Source: Kangsaoukella pontilimi
GTDB lineage: Bacteria > Pseudomonadota > Alphaproteobacteria > Rhodobacterales > Rhodobacteraceae
DNA length: 64,000 bases
Assembly: GCF_009830125.1 (NCBI RefSeq)
Contig: NZ_WUPT01000002.1
Span: 773,501 to 837,500, forward strand
Direction of reading: 5' to 3'
Below the pieces are notes generated by a model, which worked only from the letters and a program-made list of their open reading frames with translations, made no database searches and was not told where the DNA came from. The position numbers and the translations under genes are program-made. Shown one piece after another: positions 43,853-52,975 of the stretch (position 1 is the stretch's first letter; every line of letters starts with the position of its first letter).

Positions 43853-44230
43853 TCAGTCGTATTGCACGACCTCGATCTCGATCCCGTCCGCGTCGTTGAA
43901 GTAGAACCGCCGGCCCGGCTCGTAATCGGCGTGGCTCTTGGGTGTGAAGCCTTCGGCCTTCACCCGCTCTTCGGTGGCGTCCAGATCATCCACCACAACA
44001 GCCCAGTGGTTCAGCCCGCCCTTCGTGCGATAGCTCTCGGTCTTGGCCTCGGGCGTTTCGGGGTAGGTGAACAGGGCGACATAGCTGTCCTCGTTGCCGA
44101 TATGGACGGTGTAGCCCGTCTGCATCCCCGCGCCCTCCCACCGGATGCGCCAGCCGAAGACGCGCTCGATCCAGGCGGCGGTCGCGCGTGGGTCCGAGAC
44201 GGTCATGTTCAGGTGTTCAAGTCGTGCCAT
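43853..44230 (-). CDS. VOC/glyoxalase superfamily protein
   Basis: 125 residues starting MARLEHLNMTVSDPRATAAWI, the paired beta-alpha-beta glyoxalase fold. Metal-site candidates are the His in EHLNM, the Glu or Tyr in DSYVALFTY, the His in LNHWAVVV and the final Glu in DGIEIEV. The second-half motif AEGFTPKSHADYEPGRRFYFNDADGIE is typical. The substrate is unknown. An AAGGAC site precedes the ATG at 44230; an alternative start is 44245. Confidence 0.85.
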   Translation of the reverse strand: MARLEHLNMTVSDPRATAAWIERVFGWRIRWEGAGMQTGYTVHIGNEDSYVALFTYPETPEAKTESYRTKGGLNHWAVVVDDLDATEERVKAEGFTPKSHADYEPGRRFYFNDADGIEIEVVQYD

Positions 44231-44308
44231 ATCGCTGTCCTTCATGTTCCTGCGAATCGATGAAGTCCACCCTGCGACCTCAAGTTCACTTGAGGTCAAG
44301 CGCCGGGA

Positions 44309-44818
44309 TCAGTCGCGGATTTCCGACGGCTCGACGCCCCAGATCGCGCGTTTCTCGACCCAGCCCTTGGAGCCGCCCGCGATAACGCGGCACCAGTCCA
44401 GAGTGCAGCTTTCCAGACGCGCCACGACGCCTGCCTCGGCATGGGCGCTGACGGGCGCGTCCGGATCGGGCTTGACCCTGAGCGCGGTCATGTCGGCCTC
44501 GACGATGACATGGCGGACGCCGGACAAGAGCGAGTAATGCACCCAGCCGCCCTGACCGTCGCGGTCTTGCACCCGGCGCCAGTGGCCGTATTCGCCCGTG
44601 ACCTGCAGCGGCATGTTCCGGCGGGTGAAAACCCAGTCGATCCGGTGGCTGAGAGACGGGCCGCGCCGGACGTTGCCTTCTTCGGCCTTGAGCGACACGA
44701 AGCGCGGAATGGGCAGGTTGGTGACCTGACCGCGCTCGACCTCAGCCCAGGCGCTTGTCCAGGCCATGCAGAGCATGACGCATAACAGAAATCCGCCTGG
44801 AAGCTTCCGCCAGACCAT
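44309..44818 (-). CDS. SH3-domain secreted protein
   Basis: 169 residues with a signal peptide (MVWRKLPGGFLLCVMLCMAWTSAWA). Two SH3_4-type bacterial SH3 domains follow: FVSLKAEEGNVRRGPSLSHRIDWVF and VIVEADMTALRVKPDPDAP. The first carries the NVRRGPS motif, and GGSKGWVEKRAIWGVEP closes the second. It is predicted to sit in the periplasm, binding peptidoglycan or a partner. It is divergent from the 2-hydroxyacid dehydrogenase gene with 123 bp between starts. From memory, this pair is widespread in Rhodobacteraceae. Confidence 0.85.
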   Translation of the reverse strand: MVWRKLPGGFLLCVMLCMAWTSAWAEVERGQVTNLPIPRFVSLKAEEGNVRRGPSLSHRIDWVFTRRNMPLQVTGEYGHWRRVQDRDGQGGWVHYSLLSGVRHVIVEADMTALRVKPDPDAPVSAHAEAGVVARLESCTLDWCRVIAGGSKGWVEKRAIWGVEPSEIRD

Positions 44819-44941
44819 TGCCCGCTCGATCCCTTTTTTTGCCGGCACGCGCGCTTCAGGGATACGCGTCTCTTGTGCCGCTGTCTCTTCCTTGACACTT
44901 TGCCTCAGAGAACGAGCGACGAAAAGACCCTGGGAGAAACC

Positions 44942-45928
44942 ATGCCCGAGCCGCGCCTGACTGTTGTTGTGACGCGACGCCTGCCCGAGGCGGTCGAGAC
45001 GCGGATGTCCGAATTGTTCGACGTGCGGCTCAGGCCGGACGACACACCCATGTCGCGCGAGGACCTGGCCGAAGCGATGCAGGGCGCCGATGTGCTGGTC
45101 CCGACCATCACCGACATGATCGATGCGCCCCTTCTGGCGCAGGCCGGTGAGCGGCTGAAGCTGATCGCGAATTTCGGTGCGGGCGTCGACAATATCGACG
45201 TTCAGACTGCCCGGCAGCGGGGGATTCTGGTGTCGAACACTCCGGGTGTCCTGACCGAAGATACCGCCGACATGACCATGGCGCTGATCCTTGCCGTCCG
45301 CCGCCGCATCCCCGAAGGCCTCGCCGTCATGCAACGCGGGAACTGGGAGGGCTGGTCGCCGACGGCGAATCTGGGTCGGCGCGTGGGCGGTCAGCGTCTG
45401 GGTATCCTCGGCATGGGCCGGATCGGGCAGGCGGTCGCCCGCCGCGCGGCGGCCTTCGGGATGCAGGTGCACTATCACAACCGCCGCCGCCTCCGCCCCG
45501 AGATCGAGGAAGCGCTCGGCGCGACCTTTTGGGAAAGTCTCGACCAGATGGTCGCGCGGATGGACATCCTGTCGATCAACTGCCCGCACACGCCGTCCAC
45601 ATTCCATCTGATGAATGCGCGGCGCCTGAAGCTGATGAAGCCCTCGGCGGTGATCGTAAACACGTCGCGGGGCGAGGTGATCGACGAGAACGCACTGACC
45701 CGGATGCTGCGTGCAGGCGAACTGGCCGGTGCCGGGCTCGACGTGTTCGAGCATGGCCACGAGATCAACCCGCGTCTCGGGGAGCTGGATAACGTGGTCC
45801 TCCTGCCGCATATGGGCTCGGCTACGCTGGAGGGTCGGATCGAGATGGGCGAGAAGGTGCTGATCAACATCAAGACCTTCGCCGACGGCCACCGCCCGCC
45901 CGATCTTGTCGTACCGTCAATGCTTTGA
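44942..45928 (+). CDS. D-2-hydroxyacid dehydrogenase (glyoxylate/hydroxypyruvate reductase-like)
   Basis: 328 residues. The substrate-binding half contains NFGAGVDNIDV. The NAD(P) fold is GMGRIGQAVARRAAAFGM, with no Asp at the end of the next strand (HYHNRRR), which points to NADPH preference. Catalytic residues are Arg in SRGEVID, Glu in the helix after it, and His in LPHMGSAT. It probably reduces glyoxylate or hydroxypyruvate; the exact substrate is unproven. A GGAG site precedes the start at 44942. Confidence 0.9.
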   Translation: MPEPRLTVVVTRRLPEAVETRMSELFDVRLRPDDTPMSREDLAEAMQGADVLVPTITDMIDAPLLAQAGERLKLIANFGAGVDNIDVQTARQRGILVSNTPGVLTEDTADMTMALILAVRRRIPEGLAVMQRGNWEGWSPTANLGRRVGGQRLGILGMGRIGQAVARRAAAFGMQVHYHNRRRLRPEIEEALGATFWESLDQMVARMDILSINCPHTPSTFHLMNARRLKLMKPSAVIVNTSRGEVIDENALTRMLRAGELAGAGLDVFEHGHEINPRLGELDNVVLLPHMGSATLEGRIEMGEKVLINIKTFADGHRPPDLVVPSML

Positions 45929-46097
45929 TGGCCACGGGCGTCCGAGCGCTGATGGCGGGTTTTCCGGGCCGCGGGCGCGGACTTTCCTGTCCGGTCAGCG
46001 CAAAGTTTCGGTGCAGCGCAGCCCTTGTGCGGTCGCGCCGTCAGTCTACTTCGACAGGTGATCTTGTTTTGGACGCCGCTTTTCAGAGAGCATTGGT

Positions 46098-46739
46098 ATG
46101 CGGTCGACGGGCCTTTTTGTTTTTCTTCTTTTGATCCTCGCGGCCTGTTCCCGGCCGCTGACAGAGAACGAGGAAGCCTTCGCGCGCGACCTCTTCGGCG
46201 AAACGCTCGACACCGATCAGGTGACCGTCACCCAGGGGCTTGGCCTTGCGCCGCTCTACCGGACCCTTCCGTCTTCGGTGAAGGTCCTGCGCGGCACTGA
46301 CCGCGCCTGTCTCCGAACGCCCCAGCCAAGGGGTGCGCAGCCGCCGCAGGCCTTCGCGCTTCACAACCGGGTCAGCTTCGACAGTCAGCTCTATTCCAGC
46401 GACATGGCGCGGGCCTGGCCGCAGGCGTTGCGCTTTCCGCAGGCGCTGGTGCTGGCCCATGAGCTGACCCATGTCTGGCAGTGGCAGAACCGCGAGATGA
46501 CGGGCTACACGCCCGCCCGCGCGGTCGCCGAGAGCTTCCGGCTGGCCGATCCCTATTACTCGGGGGATGCCACCCGTGCGCCGTTCCTGACGCTGGGCTA
46601 CGAGCAGCAGGCCGCCGTCGTCGAGGATTTCGTCTGTTTCACCGTGGCCAATCCCGACCACCCGCGCCGCACTGTCCTGCGCGAGGCGCTGGAGCCGTTC
46701 TTCCCCGTGGCGGCGTTCGAACGGGCGGTCGGGGGATGA
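46098..46739 (+). CDS. Putative lipoprotein with HExxH motif
   Basis: 213 residues. A lipobox, LAAC (Cys near residue 17), follows a short hydrophobic signal (MRSTGLFVFLLLILAACS). AHELTHVWQW near residue 121 is a HExxH zinc-type motif, but no third ligand pattern for a known protease is recognised. The C-terminal half has a conserved-looking YEQQAAVVEDF. It probably faces the periplasm as an inner- or outer-membrane lipoprotein. It overlaps the MFS gene by 4 bases. Confidence 0.75.
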   Translation: MRSTGLFVFLLLILAACSRPLTENEEAFARDLFGETLDTDQVTVTQGLGLAPLYRTLPSSVKVLRGTDRACLRTPQPRGAQPPQAFALHNRVSFDSQLYSSDMARAWPQALRFPQALVLAHELTHVWQWQNREMTGYTPARAVAESFRLADPYYSGDATRAPFLTLGYEQQAAVVEDFVCFTVANPDHPRRTVLREALEPFFPVAAFERAVGG

Positions 46740-47980
46740 CGGCGGCCGAGCGCAATATCGCGCTCTACCCCTGGTTCCGGTTCACACAGAACCTTCTGTT
46801 TTGGCAGGCGGTCTGGTTTTTGTACTTCCAGAACAGCCTGTCTGCGGCCGAGGCGATCCTGCTCTATGCGGTCTACGACCTGGCGACGACCATCCTGGAG
46901 GTGCCATCGGGCTGGATGTCGGACCGGTTGGGGCGACGCATCACGCTGATTTCGGCGGCGGTCGCGTCGGTTGTCGCGTGCCTTCTGCTGGCCCTTGGCG
47001 GGACGTTCTGGGTCTTCGTTGCGGGGCAGGTGGCGCTTGGGGCGGCGGCGGCGCTGACGTCCGGGACCGACACGGCGCTTCTCTACGAGTCCCTGGAGGA
47101 GGCGGGGCAGACCGACCGGGTGGAGGCGGAAGAGCTGCGTGCGTGGCGCTTCGGGTTCTCGGGACTGGCGCTCTCGGCGGTGATCGGGGGGGCGATGTCT
47201 CTCTGGTCCTTCGCAGTGCCTTTTCTGGCCAGCGCCGTGGCCTATGCGGTGATGCTGGTGATCGCGCTCCGCTTCACCGAGCCGCGCCATCATCGCGATG
47301 ACCTGGCCCAAGGTGGCGAATGGGCGCGCTTCGCGTCGCTGAAGGCCGCCTTCGTGAACCCGGTCCTGATCTGGCTTCTGGGGCTGGCGGTGCTGATGTA
47401 CGGCTTCAGCCACATCCCCTTCGTCTTCGGCCAGCCATTCATCCAGAACGCGCTGCAAAGCCTCGGGCTGGCTGCCGAGGCGCCTCTGGTCAGCGGTGCG
47501 GTCGTGACGGCGATGATGCTGATTTCGGTTCTCTTTTCGCTGGTGGCGGAAAAGGTCCGGCGGGCCATCGGGCTGGCTGGCATTCTCCTCTTCGCCCTCG
47601 GGCTTCAAATCGGGATCATCGCGGTTCTGGCCGCATCCAAAAGCGTGCTGGCCATTGCGGTCCTGTTCCTGCGGATGGTGCCCGATTCCTTCTCGACCGC
47701 CTTCATCCTTGCCCGGACGCAGCGCGAGTTGTCCGACGACAGCCGCGCCACGTACATGTCGTTCAAGAGCCTTGCCGCCCGTATCCTCTTCGCCGCCTCG
47801 CTCTGGCTTGCCGCCGGCGCGGCCAGCGATGTGGGGCTGATGTCTCACGCTCAGATGCAGCCCATTCTTGCGGCCTATGCGGGTGTGGGTCTGATTGCGC
47901 TGATCGCGCTCGCCGTCGCCAGCCGCTTTATCGCGATCGACCCCCGGTCTTCTTTGGGGCCGGAAAATCCCGGGGGGTGA
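46736..47980 (+). CDS. MFS transporter with repeat-derived C-terminus
   Basis: 414 residues and about twelve membrane helices, starting MTAAERNIALYPWFRFTQN. The loop GWMSDRLGRRITL between helices two and three is the MFS signature. The substrate is unknown. It is coupled to the lipoprotein gene by an ATGA overlap. The last ten residues (RSSLGPENPGG, then stop) are encoded by repeat copy I, so the ancestral C-terminus was probably replaced. Confidence 0.88.
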   Translation: MTAAERNIALYPWFRFTQNLLFWQAVWFLYFQNSLSAAEAILLYAVYDLATTILEVPSGWMSDRLGRRITLISAAVASVVACLLLALGGTFWVFVAGQVALGAAAALTSGTDTALLYESLEEAGQTDRVEAEELRAWRFGFSGLALSAVIGGAMSLWSFAVPFLASAVAYAVMLVIALRFTEPRHHRDDLAQGGEWARFASLKAAFVNPVLIWLLGLAVLMYGFSHIPFVFGQPFIQNALQSLGLAAEAPLVSGAVVTAMMLISVLFSLVAEKVRRAIGLAGILLFALGLQIGIIAVLAASKSVLAIAVLFLRMVPDSFSTAFILARTQRELSDDSRATYMSFKSLAARILFAASLWLAAGAASDVGLMSHAQMQPILAAYAGVGLIALIALAVASRFIAIDPRSSLGPENPGG

Positions 47981-48015
47981 CGCGCGTCAGCGCGGAGGGG
48001 GGCTGGCCCCCCTGA
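47940..48015. repeat. Palindromic repeat, copy I, overlapping an MFS gene end
   Basis: TCTTTGGGGCCGGAAAATCCCGGG is the tail-and-core of the family, followed by GACGCGCGTC and GGGGGGCTGGCCCCCC hairpins. The first 41 bases are coding. Confidence 0.75.
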
Positions 48016-48028
48016 CGCCCTCAGCCCA

Positions 48029-48895
48029 TCAGAACCACTGGCCGGGCTCCATCAGCCCAAGGTCCAGAAGCTGCTGCGAATGCCATTCGAATTCGACCGA
48101 GGAATGCCAGCGGAACGTGTCGATCTCGAAGCGGCTGGACGGGTTCGTCCTCAGCGCCTTGGCCGTCCGGAACGACACGATGGCCGCCGTCAGGTTGTGG
48201 TGCCACGGGCAGGAATAGGTGTTGAGCTCCGGATCGCTCCACGTGTGGTCCGCCTTCAGGACCAGCCCTGCACCGGTCCGCACAATGGCGATGCGGTCGA
48301 TCCGGCGGCGGGTCTCGTCGATATGCTCCTCGAAGCGCCAGCGGAGGCCGCCGAAAAAGTCCAGCTGCCGGTCGATGGGCTCGCCCGCCGCGTCGTGGCG
48401 CGCCAGCGCATAGTATCCCGACCGGTCGAGATGGGCGTCTTCCAGCGACACCGCATCGTCATGCTCGCGCAGATCGCCCGCATAAACGTCGATCACATAG
48501 GTGAGCATGGAAAAGCGCCGTTCCTCGGCATGATAGGCCAGCATCTCGCTGACCGTCCGGCTCTCGGCGAAGGGGTAGAACAGGTATTCCGCGTTGTAGC
48601 AGTAATAGAGCCACGTCTTTTCGGGCAGCGCGCGGGCGAAGGCGTTGACGATGGTGGGCGTGGCGTCCGGCGCTCGTGTCGGGTGGTCGATCCGTGTCAC
48701 CATCTCGGCCACGGGGGCGGAGAGCTCCAGCTCGGGCGGGGCCACAAGGAAGATCGCGCGGAACCCCTGAAAGGCATGGTGGCGGACGGTAGTGCCGACC
48801 TCGACATCGTCCTCGGCGATGATCACCGCGACGGGGCCTTTCGCCGCGCGCACCGCCTTGTCCTTCATGGCCTCGCTGAGTGCGGAAAACCGCAT
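48029..48895 (-). CDS. Conserved protein, possibly glycosyltransferase family 2-like
   Basis: 288 residues starting [21 protein letters not shown]. From memory, family members in Rhodobacteraceae are labelled glycosyltransferase family 2, and [20 protein letters not shown] is the expected nucleotide-binding-like opening. [35 protein letters not shown] and [22 protein letters not shown] are conserved-looking blocks rich in His, Trp and acid. No DxD pair can be assigned with confidence. It has no signal peptide and is divergent from miaB. Confidence 0.7.
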   Translation of the reverse strand: MRFSALSEAMKDKAVRAAKGPVAVIIAEDDVEVGTTVRHHAFQGFRAIFLVAPPELELSAPVAEMVTRIDHPTRAPDATPTIVNAFARALPEKTWLYYCYNAEYLFYPFAESRTVSEMLAYHAEERRFSMLTYVIDVYAGDLREHDDAVSLEDAHLDRSGYYALARHDAAGEPIDRQLDFFGGLRWRFEEHIDETRRRIDRIAIVRTGAGLVLKADHTWSDPELNTYSCPWHHNLTAAIVSFRTAKALRTNPSSRFEIDTFRWHSSVEFEWHSQQLLDLGLMEPGQWF

Positions 48896-49007
48896 TGATC
48901 CGACCTGCCCTCTGCCCGTTTGGCCGACGATGCCACGGCGCCGAGAGGCTTGGCAAGACGGGCCATGGCGTGTAGGACGCGCGCTGATCGCGCGTAAGGA
49001 CACCGAC

Positions 49008-50321
49008 ATGGCCGAGCCGAAAAAGCTCTTCATCAAGACCTATGGCTGTCAGATGAACGTCTATGACAGCGAGCGCATGGCCGAGGCCATGGGCGGCGAG
49101 GGTTATGTCCGGACCGAGCGTCCCGAAGACGCCGACATGATCCTGCTGAATACCTGCCATATCCGGGAAAAGGCCGCCGAAAAGGTATATTCCGAGCTGG
49201 GCCGTTTCCGTCCGCTGAAGGCGGAAAAGCCTGACCTGAAAATCGGCGTCGCGGGCTGCGTGGCGCAGGCCGAGGGTGCCGAGATCATGGCGCGCCAGCC
49301 GCTTGTCGATCTGGTTGTCGGCCCGCAGAGCTATCACCGCCTGCCCGAGCTGACGGCCAAGGCGACGGCGGGCGAAAAGGCGCTCGACACCGATTTCCCC
49401 GAAGAGGACAAGTTCGAACATCTGAAGTCGCGGCCCCGCGTCAAGCGTGGCCCGACCGCGTTCCTGACGGTGCAGGAGGGCTGCGACAAGTTCTGTGCCT
49501 TCTGCGTGGTGCCCTATACCCGTGGGGCCGAAGTCTCGCGCCCCGCCGACCGCGTCATTGCTGAAGCCCGCGATCTGGTCGAACGCGGCGTGCGAGAGAT
49601 CACGCTTCTCGGCCAGAACGTGAACGCCTATCACGGGCATGAGGGCGGTCTGGCGGGTTTGATCCGCGACCTCGCCGGGATCGACGGGCTGGAGCGTATC
49701 CGCTTCACCACCAGCCACCCGAACGACATGGACGACGCGCTGATTGCGGCCCATGGCGAGGTGGAGAAGCTGATGCCCTATCTGCATCTTCCGGTTCAGG
49801 CGGGGTCTGACCGCATTCTCAAAGCGATGAACCGCAAGCACACGGCTGAGGCCTATATCCGCCTGATCGAGCGTATCCGCGCCGCGCGCCCCGACCTGCT
49901 GTTGTCCGGCGATTTCATTGTGGGCTTCCCCGGCGAGACCGAGGCCGATTTCCAAGCGACGCTCGATCTGGTCGAGACGGTGGGTTACGGGCAGGCCTAT
50001 AGCTTCAAGTATTCGCCCCGCCCCGGCACGCCGGCTGCGGAAAAGGCGCATGTTGACGCTGCCGAGGCCGACGCCCGCTTGCAGCGGCTGCAGGCGCTTC
50101 TGAACCGCCAGCAGAAGGCCGCGCAGGATGCGATGGTGGGCCGGGACGTGCATGTTCTGTTCGAAAAGCCGGGCCGGTTGCCGGGCCAGATGGTGGGCAA
50201 GTCGGAGTACCTCCATGCCGTCCATGCCGACGCGGATGACGTGACCATGGGCGATATCCGCAAAGTGCGGATCGTACGGTCGAACAGCAATTCGCTGGCG
50301 GGCGAGATTCTGTGGGCCTGA
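49008..50321 (+). CDS. miaB: tRNA-2-methylthio-N6-dimethylallyladenosine synthase
   Basis: 437 residues, a radical-SAM methylthiotransferase. The N-terminal cluster cysteines lie in [18 protein letters not shown] and AGCVAQAEG. The radical-SAM cysteines are in [17 protein letters not shown] (CxxxCxxC). A C-terminal TRAM domain covers the last 65 residues. It adds a methylthio group to i6A37 of tRNAs. phoH follows 85 bp downstream in the same direction, the conserved miaB-phoH order. Confidence 0.97.
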   Translation: MAEPKKLFIKTYGCQMNVYDSERMAEAMGGEGYVRTERPEDADMILLNTCHIREKAAEKVYSELGRFRPLKAEKPDLKIGVAGCVAQAEGAEIMARQPLVDLVVGPQSYHRLPELTAKATAGEKALDTDFPEEDKFEHLKSRPRVKRGPTAFLTVQEGCDKFCAFCVVPYTRGAEVSRPADRVIAEARDLVERGVREITLLGQNVNAYHGHEGGLAGLIRDLAGIDGLERIRFTTSHPNDMDDALIAAHGEVEKLMPYLHLPVQAGSDRILKAMNRKHTAEAYIRLIERIRAARPDLLLSGDFIVGFPGETEADFQATLDLVETVGYGQAYSFKYSPRPGTPAAEKAHVDAAEADARLQRLQALLNRQQKAAQDAMVGRDVHVLFEKPGRLPGQMVGKSEYLHAVHADADDVTMGDIRKVRIVRSNSNSLAGEILWA

Positions 50322-50406
50322 GGGATCGAGCCGTCTTTAACCTATGCGGTCTCTTTGGGCTTTTTGACCCAATATATCGTGACGCCTCCATGGCATTTGA
50401 CGAGAT

Positions 50407-51492
50407 ATGCTTGCGCTGAGGGAAAACCCTTGGCAGCATCGGGATGTAAAGGCACACGAATCTAGGGAGCTTCTCTGTTTGGCCATTCCTGCGTTGACCT
50501 CGCTCACGTCGCCCGATGATGCCGCCGAAACGCTTCTCGAGTTTCCCGACAACCGATTGCTGATTGACCTCTGCGGTGAGTTCGACCGCAACCTCGCCCA
50601 GATCGAACATGCCCTCGGCGTCCACATCCTGAGGCGCGGCAATCTCCTTGCGCTCATGGGCGAGGGCGCTGCGCGGGCACGGGCTGCCGAAGTGCTGAGC
50701 GGGCTCTATCAGAAGCTGGAAGCGGGCCGTGACATCGACGCAGGCGAGATCGACGCCGAGATCCGCATGGGCGCGACAGATCCCGAGGCGGGCGGTCATC
50801 CGGGCGACCAGATGGAGCTGTTTCAGGGCGGCCGGGTCGAGGTCCGGACGCGGAAGAAACTGGTGGAGCCCCGGACCGAAGCGCAGAAGGCTTACGTGCG
50901 CGCGCTCTTCAAGAACGAGCTGGCCTTCGGGATCGGCCCGGCGGGCACGGGCAAGACCTATCTGGCCGTGGCCGTCGGCGTGAACATGTTCATCGAAGGC
51001 CATGTGGACAAGATCATCCTCAGCCGCCCGGCGGTGGAAGCGGGCGAGCGTCTGGGCTTCCTGCCGGGCGACATGAAGGACAAGGTCGATCCCTACATGC
51101 AGCCGCTCTACGACGCGCTGAACGACTTCCTGCCGGGCAAACAGGTGGCGAAGCTGATCGAGGAAAAGCGGATCGAGATCGCGCCGCTGGCCTTCATGCG
51201 CGGGCGGACGCTGTCGAACGCCTTCGTGGTGCTGGACGAGGCGCAGAACGCGACGTCGATGCAGATGAAGATGTTCCTGACCCGTCTGGGCGAGGGCAGC
51301 CGGATGGTGATCACGGGCGACCGCAGCCAGGTCGACCTGCCGCGCGGCGTGACATCGGGGCTCCGCGATGCCGAGCGCATTCTGGCGGGCGTGCCGAACA
51401 TCGCGTTCAACTACTTCACGGCCAAGGACGTTGTCCGACACCCGCTCGTCGCCGCGATCATCGAAGCCTACGATCGCGACGATCCCAAGTAG
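50407..51492 (+). CDS. phoH: PhoH-like ATPase
   Basis: 361 residues. The KH-like N-terminus contains DNRLLIDLCGEFDRNLAQIE. The Walker A is GPAGTGKTYLA near residue 179, the Walker B FVVLDEAQNA, and GDRSQVDLPRG the later motif. It is a probable RNA-linked ATPase involved in ribosome or RNA maturation. The start is uncertain: an ATG at 50407, or a TTG near 50479 preceded by GGGAG. The usual next gene, ybeY, is absent; a repeat and an opposite-strand ferritin gene follow. Confidence 0.95.
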   Translation: MLALRENPWQHRDVKAHESRELLCLAIPALTSLTSPDDAAETLLEFPDNRLLIDLCGEFDRNLAQIEHALGVHILRRGNLLALMGEGAARARAAEVLSGLYQKLEAGRDIDAGEIDAEIRMGATDPEAGGHPGDQMELFQGGRVEVRTRKKLVEPRTEAQKAYVRALFKNELAFGIGPAGTGKTYLAVAVGVNMFIEGHVDKIILSRPAVEAGERLGFLPGDMKDKVDPYMQPLYDALNDFLPGKQVAKLIEEKRIEIAPLAFMRGRTLSNAFVVLDEAQNATSMQMKMFLTRLGEGSRMVITGDRSQVDLPRGVTSGLRDAERILAGVPNIAFNYFTAKDVVRHPLVAAIIEAYDRDDPK

Positions 51493-51506
51493 GGGGCTGA
51501 AGTGAG

Positions 51507-51649
51507 GGGCGAGGGGCGCTGCCCCTCGCGCTCTCCGGAGTATTTTCAAACAGAAGAAGCGAAAATTTGAGTCAAATTGTCTTCGCCTGTTCTGAAATAT
51601 CCCGGGGGTGAATTGGCCCATGGGCCAAGAGGGGGCCGGGCCCCCTTCA
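51507..51649. repeat. Double-headed palindromic repeat, copy J
   Basis: A GAGGGGCGCTGCCCCTC hairpin, then CGGAGTATTTTCAAACAG with tail, then AATTTGA-G-TCAAATT (51564-51578), then the reverse-orientation arm CGCCTGTTCTGAAATATCCCGGG and a GGGGGCCGGGCCCCC hairpin. It lies between the convergent phoH and mbfA genes, a clear two-way arrangement. Confidence 0.85.
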
Positions 51650-52627
51650 GCCCGACCCGATCAGCACGCCCGCGGCGAGGACAAGCGCGCCGCCCAGAAC
51701 CACCTGCAGCGTCGCCCGGAAAAATGGTGTCTGCATGAAGCGGTTCTGAATCCAGACGATGGCCCAGAGCTCGACAAAGACGACTGCGATGGCGATGACC
51801 GTCGCGGTCCAGAAGTCGGGAATCAGGTAGGGGAGCGCATGTCCCAGCCCGCCGACCGTAGTCATCACGCCCGAGGACAACCCGCGCTTGAAAGGGGAGC
51901 CACGACCCGACAGCTTGCCGTCATCCGAGGCCGCCTCGGTGAAGCCCATGGAGATGCCCGCGCCGATCGAGGCGGCGAGGCCGACGAGGAACGTCGTCCA
52001 CGGGTCCTGCGTTGCGAAAGCGGTGGCGAAGATCGGGGCAAGCGTTGATACCGATCCGTCCATCAGACCGGCGAGGCCGGGCTGCACCCATGTCAGGACG
52101 AATTGACGATGCGCTGTCTCGTTCTCGGTGTCGCGCGCGCGGTCGTCCAGATGCTCTTCGGTCAATTGGTCGGCGCGTTCGGAATGACCGGCCTCGGCCC
52201 GCGCCAGATCGCCCAGCAGTTTGCGGGTTTCTGCATCGGTGCTGCGGGCGGCTGCATTGGTGTAGAAATTTTCGGCGTCACGTTCCATCAGGGCGGCTTC
52301 GGCGCGAATACGGTCCAGCCCGAGGTTCTCGATCAGCCAGACGGGCCGACGCGCATAGTACCCCGCCACATGTTCGCGCCGGATCAGGGGGATCGTGTCG
52401 CCGAAGCGGCTTTTGAAAAGATCGATCAGCCTGCGGCGGTGGCCGTCTTCTTCTTCGGCCATGCTGTCAAAGATGCGCGCCGAGGACGGGAAGTCCTGAC
52501 GCAGGCTTTCCGCATATCCCCGGTAGATTCGGGCGTCGTCCTCTTCGGAGGATATGGCAAGGGCGAGGATTTCCTTCTCGGTAAGTTCCGAGAACCGTTT
52601 CCGCCCTGTCGCGAGTGAAAAGACCAT
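51647..52627 (-). CDS. mbfA: Membrane-bound ferritin (MbfA), iron exporter
   Basis: 326 residues. The N-terminal ferritin-like four-helix domain has diiron-type Glu/His pairs: SEEDDARIYRGYAE, AEEEDGHRRRLI, MERDAENFYTNA and ARAEAGHSERAD. The C-terminal VIT1/CCC1-like membrane domain begins near residue 180 and has about five helices. This fusion is the MbfA family of alphaproteobacteria, which exports iron and protects against hydrogen peroxide. A 17-bp palindrome upstream matches the Irr-binding ICE box, so repression by Irr under low iron is expected. Confidence 0.9.
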   Translation of the reverse strand: MVFSLATGRKRFSELTEKEILALAISSEEDDARIYRGYAESLRQDFPSSARIFDSMAEEEDGHRRRLIDLFKSRFGDTIPLIRREHVAGYYARRPVWLIENLGLDRIRAEAALMERDAENFYTNAAARSTDAETRKLLGDLARAEAGHSERADQLTEEHLDDRARDTENETAHRQFVLTWVQPGLAGLMDGSVSTLAPIFATAFATQDPWTTFLVGLAASIGAGISMGFTEAASDDGKLSGRGSPFKRGLSSGVMTTVGGLGHALPYLIPDFWTATVIAIAVVFVELWAIVWIQNRFMQTPFFRATLQVVLGGALVLAAGVLIGSG

Positions 52628-52639
52628 GGCCGAGCACCT

Positions 52640-52656
52640 CTTAGAATAGTTCTAAG
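52640..52656. promoter_or_regulatory. ICE-type (Irr) operator of mbfA
   Basis: CTTAGAATAGTTCTAAG is a perfect odd palindrome 13 bp upstream of the mbfA start. It matches the TTAGAA-N3-TTCTAA iron control element bound by Irr in Rhizobiales and Rhodobacterales. Confidence 0.8.
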
Positions 52657-52692
52657 TTAAGACTTCCTCTTTCTGGCGCAAGACACAAAAGC

Positions 52693-52757
52693 GAACTGAT
52701 CTGTTCATTCTCTCTTGCTCGCATGACCTCACAAAGATAGAACTGAACCGTTCAGTT
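52693..52757. promoter_or_regulatory. TetR-type operators
   Basis: A partial dyad GAACTGATCTGTTC (52693-52706) and the perfect palindrome AACTGAACCGTTCAGTT (52741-52757) precede the small secreted-peptide ORF. A third, poor half-site AACTGAG lies near 52933, just before the TetR gene. They are probable binding sites of the TetR protein, for autoregulation and for control of the divergent side. Confidence 0.65.
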
Positions 52758-52775
52758 TACCTCAAAGAGAAAGCC

Positions 52776-52895
52776 ATGTGCCGCGCCGTCCTACTTGCCG
52801 CTCTTATTGTCTTGGTCCACCTCCCGGCTTTCGCGAAGGCCGGCATCTATGAGCTGCCGCTCGCCGGGACGTTCTGTACGCGTGACGCAGGGTGA
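52776..52895 (+). CDS. Short secreted 39-residue peptide ORF
   Basis: It starts MCRAVLLAALIVLVHLPAFA, a convincing signal peptide with the cleavage motif AFA-K. Only 19 residues follow (KAGIYELPLAGTFCTRDAG). The sequence sits 18 bp after a TetR-type operator, with a weak AAAGAGA ribosome site. It is either a genuine small exported peptide or the remnant N-terminus of a longer secreted protein that was truncated. It is not recognised. Confidence 0.45.
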   Translation: MCRAVLLAALIVLVHLPAFAKAGIYELPLAGTFCTRDAG

Positions 52896-52975
52896 CGAGA
52901 CGCCCGGACGGATCCCGCTTCTTGAAACAAGTGAACTGAGTAGTTTATATATCGGAGAACGGATGAGAGGCGACG

